Assembly: GCA_023251595.1 (NCBI GenBank)
Contig: JAHEYM010000118.1
Location: forward strand, 1-5,218
Reading direction: 5' to 3'
Source: Bacteroidota bacterium
GTDB lineage: Bacteria > Bacteroidota > Bacteroidia > AKYH767-A > JABDAW01
DNA length: 5,218 nt
In this document: positions 1 through 5,218 of the stretch, in pieces
Numbering within the stretch: the stretch's first letter is position 1
Layout: each line of letters begins with the position of its first letter
Program-made: the position numbers and the translations under genes
The notes under the pieces: generated by a model
Told to the model about the DNA's origin: nothing
What the model saw: only the letters and a program-made list of their open reading frames with translations
Database searches by the model: none

Positions 1-1
1 T

Positions 2-646
2 AACGGTATTTTTGGTTATGCCGGCGGAATCGGTCAATATAACGTTGGTGTGCTTGGTGCAACTGATGGGTTTTCTTCTGTTGAAAACGATGGCGTTTTC
101 GCTTATGCAATGAATGGACTCGCCAATTATGCAGCGTATTTCTCGGGTGATGTTTATGTTGGTGGTACTTTAAGCAAACTTGCCGGTACATTTAAGATTG
201 ATCATCCACTCGATCCGGGGAACAAATATCTGATTCACAGTTTTGTTGAAAGTCCTGACATGATGAACATATACAATGGTAATGTCACAACGGATGCTAA
301 TGGATTCGTTACTGTAATACTACCCTCATACTTCGAAGCAGAGAACATGGAATTCAAATATCAGCTTACATGTATCGGAACATTTGCTCAAGCTATCATT
401 AAAGAAGAAGTGAAAAGCAATCAATTCGTCATTCAGACCGATAAACCAAATGTAAAAGTTTCCTGGACTGTAACCGGGGTTCGCCAGGATGAATATGCTA
501 AACATAACAGAGTGGTTCCCGAATTAGAAAAAAGTGCAAGAGATAAAGGTAAATATCTGACACCCCAGTATTACGGACAACCTCTCGAGAGCATGATCCA
601 CTTCTTACCGTGCATGAAAGGATCATCAATTAAGGGAGTAAGATAA
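2..646 (+). CDS. Repeat-containing surface protein, 3' part (5' end outside window)
   Basis: The reading frame is open from base 2, so the ATG at position 50 is internal and the true start lies upstream of the window; the stop is TAA at 644-646. The visible N-terminal part carries glycine-aromatic coil repeats (GIFG, GVLG, GVFA) ending in an AAYFSGDVYVGG motif. A conserved C-terminal domain follows, with GTFKIDHP, HSFVESPDMMN, YFEAEN, FKYQL and TDKPNVKVSW. The same arrangement recurs in the next gene, with about 93 of 132 residues identical by eye from GTLSK to KGKYL. The final 25 or so residues differ from the paralogue and show no type IX sorting motif. From memory, this C-terminal domain is widespread on bacterial repeat-rich secreted proteins, usually annotated as hypothetical; I know of no established function. 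A surface or fibre-like role is inference. It is probably co-transcribed with the gene downstream. Confidence 0.85.
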   Translation, partial: NGIFGYAGGIGQYNVGVLGATDGFSSVENDGVFAYAMNGLANYAAYFSGDVYVGGTLSKLAGTFKIDHPLDPGNKYLIHSFVESPDMMNIYNGNVTTDANGFVTVILPSYFEAENMEFKYQLTCIGTFAQAIIKEEVKSNQFVIQTDKPNVKVSWTVTGVRQDEYAKHNRVVPELEKSARDKGKYLTPQYYGQPLESMIHFLPCMKGSSIKGVR

Positions 647-704
647 ATTTCGAAGAACAAAGTAACAAGATCAAACAATATAAATTAATAACACTTAAAA
701 CACA

Positions 705-2402
705 ATGAAAAAACTTTCCTCAAAAACTTCAATGATAGCACTAGGCATCTTTTGCCTTTTGTTGGGAAGCTCAGCTTTAATAGCTCAGGTTCCTCAAGGT
801 ATGAATTATCAGGCAATCGCCCGCGATGGTTCAGGAAATCCGTTAATCAGTCAGGCCGTTGGTCTCCGATTTACAGTTCTTGATGGAGTGACACCTGTCT
901 ATATTGAATCGCAATCGACTACGACAAATCAATTCGGGCTTTTCTCAGTAAAAGTAGGAATGGGGACACCATCTCTTGGTACGTTCTCAGCCATTAACTG
1001 GGCATCCGGCAACAAGAATCTCCAGGCTGAGATGGATCCGACAGGTGGTACAAATTATACGAATATGGGCACAGCCCAATTAATTTCAGTGCCTTATGCA
1101 ATGTACGCTGCTGCCGGTGCAGGTGGACCAACTGGTGCGATGGGACCAACAGGTCCGACAGGTTCAGGTTCAGGTCCAACGGGTCCAACAGGTCCTATTG
1201 GAAACGTCGGTCCTAATGGCGTAACGGGTGCAGCAGGTGCAACTGGACCAGCGGGTGTGACAGGAGCTGCGGGCGCAACAGGTGCGGCAGGTGTAACAGG
1301 TGCCGCAGGTGCGACAGGCGCTGCAGGTGTAACAGGCGCCGCAGGGGCAACAGGCGCAGCGGGTGCGACCGGCGCAACAGGTGCTGCGAACATTAATGGA
1401 ACCGCAAATTACATCGTGAAATTTACAGCTGCAACCACAGGTGGTAATTCACAAATCATTGATAACGGTAACATTATTTACATTGGAACACTCGCACCTC
1501 TGGGGAATACAAAAACAGATGTAAGATCTCATCACAGATTTGGTATGTACTCAAATGTTGATAGCGTCAGTGATGTATCTACTGCTGTCCGCGGTGAATA
1601 TATCGGTGGTGGTGCTTTTGATGGTTCAGGTGTTGAAGGTGTGAGTACTGGAATTGCCGGCTATGGCTACGGATCGTTCTTCGCGGGCGGTTATCAAGGC
1701 GTTTTCGGTATTGGTTCAGGAGCCGGATCTCCAACATGGGGAACTACAGGTTTGTATGGTTATTCAGCTGGTCTGAATACCAGAATCGGGGTCTTTGGTG
1801 AAGCTGATAGCGGAACTATGGATATTGGTGTGTATGGTTTAGCTCAGGCAGGTACAACAGACTATGCCGGATATTTCGATGGTGACGTAAACGTCAACGG
1901 AACTCTTTCGAAAGTGGCGGGAACATTCAAAATCGATCATCCGCAGGATCCTGAAAACAAATTCCTGATCCACAGTTTTGTTGAGAGTCCCGATATGATG
2001 AACGTTTATAACGGAAACACAACAACCGATGGAAATGGTCAGTCAATCGTTTCCTTACCTGCTTATTTTGAAGCTGAAAATATTGATTTCAAATACCAAC
2101 TTACAGTGATCGGACAATTTGCTCAAGCCATAGTACTAACCAAAATTTCGAATAACCAGTTTATCATTAAAACCGATAAACCAAATGTTGAAGTTAGCTG
2201 GCAGGTGACCGGTGTTCGTAACGACATGTATGCGCAGAAACATCGTGTAGTCGCAGAGGTGAACAAAACCGGATATGAAAAAGGAAAATATCTGCAACCT
2301 GCAGTTTATGGACTTCCGGACAGCATGAGAATTAATCCTGCGCCTTTGAAACCAGGTACCAAAGAATTGATCGCGAAGAAAATCGCAAATCAGGTAAAGT
2401 AA
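705..2402 (+). CDS. Secreted collagen-like surface protein with GVYG repeats and conserved C-terminal domain
   Basis: This 565-residue protein is complete. Residues 1-27 form a Sec signal peptide: KK, a hydrophobic core, then likely cleavage at LIA|Q. Cys17 lacks a lipobox. Residues 29 to about 138 begin VPQGMNYQAIARD and end ISVPYAMYAA, an N-terminal module common in Bacteroidota exported proteins. Residues 141-228 are collagen-like Gly-X-Y triplets, broken once by GSGS (153-156). Coil repeats follow: GVEG 309, GVFG 332, GLYG 349, GVFG 362 and GVYG 375, with GYFDGD at 389. The C-terminal domain has FKIDHP 408-413, HSFVESPDMMN 423-433 and a TDKPNVEVSW motif starting at 490. The tail is lysine-rich with no recognisable type IX signal. 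The ATG is chosen because it starts the signal peptide; its leader is A-rich with no Shine-Dalgarno. It lies 58 bp after a paralogue. A trimeric fibre or adhesin-like surface role is inference; no enzyme motif is visible. Confidence 0.92.
   Translation: MKKLSSKTSMIALGIFCLLLGSSALIAQVPQGMNYQAIARDGSGNPLISQAVGLRFTVLDGVTPVYIESQSTTTNQFGLFSVKVGMGTPSLGTFSAINWASGNKNLQAEMDPTGGTNYTNMGTAQLISVPYAMYAAAGAGGPTGAMGPTGPTGSGSGPTGPTGPIGNVGPNGVTGAAGATGPAGVTGAAGATGAAGVTGAAGATGAAGVTGAAGATGAAGATGATGAANINGTANYIVKFTAATTGGNSQIIDNGNIIYIGTLAPLGNTKTDVRSHHRFGMYSNVDSVSDVSTAVRGEYIGGGAFDGSGVEGVSTGIAGYGYGSFFAGGYQGVFGIGSGAGSPTWGTTGLYGYSAGLNTRIGVFGEADSGTMDIGVYGLAQAGTTDYAGYFDGDVNVNGTLSKVAGTFKIDHPQDPENKFLIHSFVESPDMMNVYNGNTTTDGNGQSIVSLPAYFEAENIDFKYQLTVIGQFAQAIVLTKISNNQFIIKTDKPNVEVSWQVTGVRNDMYAQKHRVVAEVNKTGYEKGKYLQPAVYGLPDSMRINPAPLKPGTKELIAKKIANQVK
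1218..1388 (+). repeat. 36-nt in-frame tandem repeat encoding GVTGAAGATGAA
   Basis: Four consecutive 36-nt units (1218, 1254, 1290 and 1326) each encode the 12-residue block GVTGAAGATGAA; the first has P for A at position 11. A shorter unit, GATGATGAA (1362-1388), ends the tract. The protein repeats in units 2-4 are identical, but the DNA differs at many third codon positions. The tract lies inside the collagen-like region and is more GC-rich than the rest of the gene. Copy-number change would keep the reading frame. Confidence 0.9.
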
Positions 2403-2416
2403 TATTTATTGAACTT

Positions 2417-2455
2417 AAAAAAACCCATTCCGATTAAATCGGGATGGGTTTTTTT
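2417..2455. terminator. Bidirectional Rho-independent terminator
   Basis: This is a long hairpin with loop TAA at 2435-2437. CCCATTCCGAT (2424-2434) pairs with ATCGGGATGGG (2438-2448), with one G-T wobble. The stem is flanked by A7 (2417-2423) and T7 (2449-2455), so each strand reads as a stem followed by a U-run. It begins 15 bases after the stop of the collagen-like gene. The convergent peptidase gene ends about 80 bases away on the other side, so the hairpin can end transcripts of both genes. Confidence 0.9.
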
Positions 2456-2539
2456 GTTAATTGTTAATTGTTAATTGTTAATTGTTAATTGTTAATTGTT
2501 AATTGTTAATTGTTAATTGTTTATAGTTAATTGTTTATA
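2456..2539. repeat. Heptamer tandem repeat (GTTAATT)n
   Basis: Nine perfect, uninterrupted copies of GTTAATT occupy 2456-2518. They are followed by GTTTATA, GTTAATT and GTTTATA, giving 12 units of exactly 7 bases. The array starts at the base after the terminator T-run. Its last variant unit (2533-2539) contains the TAA stop codon (2537-2535 on the minus strand) of the peptidase gene. It would be transcribed in the 3' untranslated region of that gene, ahead of the shared hairpin. It is a simple-sequence repeat prone to slippage; no function is evident. Confidence 0.95.
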
Positions 2540-3824
2540 GTTTCCCCACAAACTCAGTTAACAACCTAAATATATCTTCAAATTTTGTTAGTGGCAATGT
2601 TTCGGGTCTGTCGAAGACATCATGATATGCTGCGATCCCGCCAAGTGTATATATAAAAAAACATTTTACTCCAGCTTCAGTAAAAAAATACTGATCACTA
2701 TTTGCAGCCTTCGGACGCTTTTGCAACCTGACTAAATAATGTTTTTCATTATTAATTGAATCTAATATATTATATTCTTTTGGAAATTCAACCCCATTCA
2801 CTGCCATTAATCCGTCTTCACCGGTGCCTAATAAATCCATATTAACAAGAAAGCGGATTTTCTTGAGTGGAAATAACGGATTTTCGGTAAAATACTTTGA
2901 TCCTAATAATCCGACCTCTTCACCCGCAAAGGCAAGAAACACCATGGTGTAATCAGGTCGGTGCCTTAAATCACTGTAGTATTGAACCAAATTTAATAAC
3001 ATTGCAACTCCGCTTGCATTGTCGTTGGCGCCTGGGAAATAAGTATCCTTTCCCATCATCCCTAAATGGTCGTAGTGTGCAGTAAATACTACCATGCTAT
3101 CAGGATATCTGGTGCCCTTCACAAATCCACAGACATTAGACGACTCGGTTCTGGCAACTCCGGTATTCTCAATCTCAAATTCCACTTCTTTTATTGGAAG
3201 TGTGAGGACGGAATCCATGACTTCAAAAATCGGAAAAGGTAAAGCAGTCTGCGCAACATCCCAGGTTAGTTTTTTCTTCTGAATCTTAATCACCCCCATT
3301 GGATAATTCTCCGTAAGTCGGATGGTTTTGATAAAATACTGAAAGCGTTCTTCGCTGATCGAGTCTAAATTTATTACAAAGACGTTATTCCTGTTTGCTT
3401 CAAGAAAATCTTGCATTTTCCTGTCGTCTTCGGCAATTACTCTCGGTAGGGTAAGAGTTTTGTAGTGAACTGTTCCTCCACCTGAACCCGCCTCTATTAA
3501 ATAATCAACCCCCGGTCTCATTAAAACTTTATTTATTTTAAGTAATACTTGACCAGGGAATCTGTTCGTTTCTATGTCGAAACTTTGAAAATATCCGCCA
3601 TCAAATGTCTTCAACCCGAATTTCTGAAATTCCACCCCGATATACCCGGCAGCAATCTTAGCCCCTTCCAGCACATAGCCACGACCATGCATACCACTAC
3701 TACTAAGTGTATCAACCACCCGCCGGGCATATTTAATGTTCTGCGCTTTGTGGATATTTATGTGAACAAACATCATTAGCGCCGTAGTGAAAATAACTTT
3801 CATACTATATCTTTGCTTAACCAT
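2535..3824 (-). CDS. Exported M28-family zinc metallopeptidase (aminopeptidase-like)
   Basis: The 429-residue product carries all expected M28 di-zinc residues: His250 and Asp252 in AHYDHLG, Asp268 in GANDNASG, Glu302 (general base) and Glu303 (ligand) in AGEEVGLLGS, Asp330 in NMDLLG, and His401 in AYHDVFDR. It should therefore be catalytically competent; in this family that usually means removing N-terminal residues from peptides, though the substrate cannot be read from sequence. Residues 8-27 look like a signal peptide with cleavage near HKA|Q, implying a periplasmic or extracellular site. The roughly 200 residues between signal and catalytic core include a stretch (about 120-230) that may be a diverged PA-like domain; this is uncertain. 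Met1 (3824) is the longest start; Met8 (3803) is a good alternative giving a more compact signal peptide. No Shine-Dalgarno is visible. The stop overlaps the heptamer array, and the gene converges on the collagen-like gene. Confidence 0.93.
   Translation of the reverse strand: MVKQRYSMKVIFTTALMMFVHINIHKAQNIKYARRVVDTLSSSGMHGRGYVLEGAKIAAGYIGVEFQKFGLKTFDGGYFQSFDIETNRFPGQVLLKINKVLMRPGVDYLIEAGSGGGTVHYKTLTLPRVIAEDDRKMQDFLEANRNNVFVINLDSISEERFQYFIKTIRLTENYPMGVIKIQKKKLTWDVAQTALPFPIFEVMDSVLTLPIKEVEFEIENTGVARTESSNVCGFVKGTRYPDSMVVFTAHYDHLGMMGKDTYFPGANDNASGVAMLLNLVQYYSDLRHRPDYTMVFLAFAGEEVGLLGSKYFTENPLFPLKKIRFLVNMDLLGTGEDGLMAVNGVEFPKEYNILDSINNEKHYLVRLQKRPKAANSDQYFFTEAGVKCFFIYTLGGIAAYHDVFDRPETLPLTKFEDIFRLLTEFVGKL
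3808..3815 (+). promoter_or_regulatory. Candidate -7 element (TATCTTTG) for the rightward gene
   Basis: TATCTTTG matches the Bacteroidota -7 consensus TAnnTTTG and lies 43 bases before the ATG at 3859, giving a leader of roughly 35 bases. No convincing -33 TTG lies at normal spacing, and the element falls inside the 5' coding end of the divergent peptidase. Chance occurrence is possible. Confidence 0.35.
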
Positions 3825-3844
3825 CTCTAATATTAACTAACACT

Positions 3845-3852
3845 CAAAAGTA
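3845..3852 (-). promoter_or_regulatory. Candidate -7 element (TACTTTTG) for the peptidase gene
   Basis: Read on the minus strand, TACTTTTG fits TAnnTTTG. A start site about five bases downstream would leave a leader of about 15 bases to Met1 (3824) or about 36 to Met8 (3803). No clear -33 TTG is present at normal spacing. It overlaps the leader of the rightward gene. Confidence 0.35.
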
Positions 3853-3858
3853 AACAAA

Positions 3859-5218
3859 ATGAAAAACACTTACTTATTTCTCATCTGTCTTGCGATGGCA
3901 ACCGCTTCCTTCGGACAACGAAGAACCAGTGGAATCGGAACTTTGGACGTTAACGCCATTTCTGCTCTCTTTCATGCTGATGGTAGCATGTTCGAAAACT
4001 TCAACTCGAGTTCACCTCAGTTCATCAGCGACAAATCAACAGGAAAATCGAGCATCTTCGCCGGTTCTATCTGGGTCGGCGGTTTGGATGACGCCGGAAA
4101 TTTGCATATGGCTGCTCAAACTTACGAACAAAAAGGAACGGACTTCTGGCCAGGACCGATTATGAATTCATCGGCTTATAGCACGACGATGGATGCAAAA
4201 TGGAATCGGATTTGGAAAATTAGTCGTGAAGAAATCGATTTCCACAAAGCACATTATCAAGTCGCCGGTTACACAGCCGTATCCTCGATTTTGGATTGGC
4301 CGGCGAATGGAGATGTAACACTTGGGCAAGCTCAAAAACTCGCACCCTATGAAGATTTAAACCACAATGGAATCTACGAACCATTATTAGGTGAATATCC
4401 TATCATTCGTGGTGATCAGGCAGTATATTTTATTTACAACGACGATCGCGGCTACACACACGGTGAAAGTCGTGGTGAAAAATTGAAAATCGAAATCCAC
4501 GGAATGGCTTATGGTTTTAATTGTACCAGCGATCTTTATAATAATACTGTCTTTATTCATTTCGATATCTTCAATCGTTCCGCTAATAATTACAAACAGG
4601 CATATATTGGCGTATGGACAGATCTCGATCTCGGAAACTATACCGATGATTATGTTGGTTCAGCACCGGAACTCAATTCTTATTACGTTTATAACAGCGA
4701 TAATAATGATGAAGGTCCACTTGGTTTTGGAGCGAATCCACCCGCACAAGGTGTCACCTTCCTGAATGTCCCGATGAATAATTTTATGTACTATAATAAC
4801 GAATCCCGTGTGACCGGTGATCCTCAGAACACCATGGAGTATTATAACTACATGAAAGGTCAGTGGAGAGATAAAACAGCAGCTACCTTCGGTGGAACAG
4901 GTTACAAAACAAATAATATTCTTACCACAGTTTTGAGTGGTGTACCGGTGTCATATATGTTCAATGGCAACCCTGTCACAAAATCGGGTTGGAACGAGAT
5001 GAGTTCCGGAAATCAACCGGGCGATCGTCGAGGCTTAGGAGGTTTCGGACCATTTATCTTCAATAGTGGTGCGACACAAGAAATTGATCTTGCTTATGTT
5101 TTTGCCCGAGATCCCAAAGGAAACAATCTGAGTAATGTCACGCTTTTAAAACAACAAATCGCTACTCTGAGAAACGATTTCAACTTCAACAAACCTGGTT
5201 GCGGACCTGCTTTCACTT
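3859..5218 (+). CDS. Large secreted protein, 3' end outside window (likely type IX secretion substrate)
   Basis: The frame is open from ATG 3859 to the window edge: 453 codons with no stop. Residues 1-19 form a signal peptide with likely cleavage at SFG|Q. Motifs recall a large Bacteroidota family of secreted proteins that usually end in a type IX sorting domain: a HADGSMF segment near residue 39, FAGSIWVGGLD (67-77), QKGTDFWPGP (91-100), a DxNxNG calcium-loop-like motif at Asp166-Gly171 followed by a GEYP, HGES (201-204), VWTDLDLGNYTDDYVG (252-267) and GDRRGLGGFGPF from 388. Family membership is from memory of the pattern. The C-terminus is not visible, so secretion by type IX is inference. 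I recognise no catalytic motif; a structural or binding role is possible. The start is supported by the signal peptide and A-rich leader. It is divergent from the peptidase gene, 34 bp away. Confidence 0.9.
   Translation, partial: MKNTYLFLICLAMATASFGQRRTSGIGTLDVNAISALFHADGSMFENFNSSSPQFISDKSTGKSSIFAGSIWVGGLDDAGNLHMAAQTYEQKGTDFWPGPIMNSSAYSTTMDAKWNRIWKISREEIDFHKAHYQVAGYTAVSSILDWPANGDVTLGQAQKLAPYEDLNHNGIYEPLLGEYPIIRGDQAVYFIYNDDRGYTHGESRGEKLKIEIHGMAYGFNCTSDLYNNTVFIHFDIFNRSANNYKQAYIGVWTDLDLGNYTDDYVGSAPELNSYYVYNSDNNDEGPLGFGANPPAQGVTFLNVPMNNFMYYNNESRVTGDPQNTMEYYNYMKGQWRDKTAATFGGTGYKTNNILTTVLSGVPVSYMFNGNPVTKSGWNEMSSGNQPGDRRGLGGFGPFIFNSGATQEIDLAYVFARDPKGNNLSNVTLLKQQIATLRNDFNFNKPGCGPAFT

Noticed and set aside
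50..52. ATG at 50 as the true start of the first gene
   Set aside because: The frame is open to the window edge and upstream codons encode the same coil-repeat pattern (GIFG...GVLG); no signal peptide follows this ATG.
753..755. Cys17 of the collagen-like protein as a lipoprotein anchor
   Set aside because: The preceding residues GIF do not form a lipobox, and a good signal peptidase I site LIA|Q lies ten residues further on.
994..1188. Minus-strand 64-residue open frame
   Set aside because: It lies wholly inside the collagen-like gene with no domain or leader; a shadow frame.
1094..1393. Minus-strand open frame rich in Ala-Pro-Val
   Set aside because: It is the exact reverse complement of the Gly-X-Y collagen repeat. 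GC-rich triplet repeats leave antisense frames open; there is no signal, domain or independent start support.
2456..2539. Possible CRISPR array or iteron-type replication origin
   Set aside because: Units are 7 bases with no spacers, and no replication gene or cas gene is nearby; a simple-sequence repeat explains it.
3890..4165. Plus-strand 91-residue open frame
   Set aside because: It is out of frame inside the secreted-protein gene, which has a signal peptide and 453 uninterrupted codons in another frame.
4511..4765. Plus-strand 84-residue hydrophobic frame resembling a membrane protein
   Set aside because: The isoleucine-rich appearance comes from reading AAT/TAT-rich codons of the secreted-protein gene out of frame.

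Overview
The window looks like a Bacteroidota chromosome fragment, probably environmental. Three observations point there: signal peptides ending in xAQ or xGQ, A-rich leaders without a Shine-Dalgarno sequence, and TAnnTTTG-like promoter elements. The protein families fit too: a VPQGMNYQA-type N-terminal module, GVYG-repeat surface proteins with a FKIDHP/HSFVESPDMMN C-terminal domain, and a long secreted protein of the kind that often ends in a type IX secretion sorting domain.

Layout. Positions 1-646 (+) hold the 3' end of a secreted, repeat-rich surface protein whose start lies outside the window. After 58 bp with no visible terminator comes a complete paralogue (705-2402, +). It has a signal peptide, an N-terminal module, a collagen-like Gly-X-Y stretch, G-V-Y-G coil repeats and the same C-terminal domain, about 70% identical by eye. 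A strong hairpin (2417-2455) with A and T runs on opposite sides follows; it can terminate transcription from both directions. Next to it is a tandem array of the heptamer GTTAATT (2456-2539). The array runs into the stop codon of a convergent M28-family metallopeptidase gene (2535-3824, -). Only 34 bp separates that gene's start from a divergent gene (3859 to the window end, +) for a long exported protein cut off by the window edge.

All four genes appear to encode exported proteins. The two collagen-like paralogues probably form one transcription unit. The peptidase and the last gene are divergent and may share a small control region. I see no RNA gene, insertion sequence, CRISPR array or clearly new multi-gene system. 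The least ordinary features are the heptamer array fused to a stop codon, the tandem modular surface proteins, and the large poorly characterised secreted family at the right end. There is no gene-free stretch over 300 bases.
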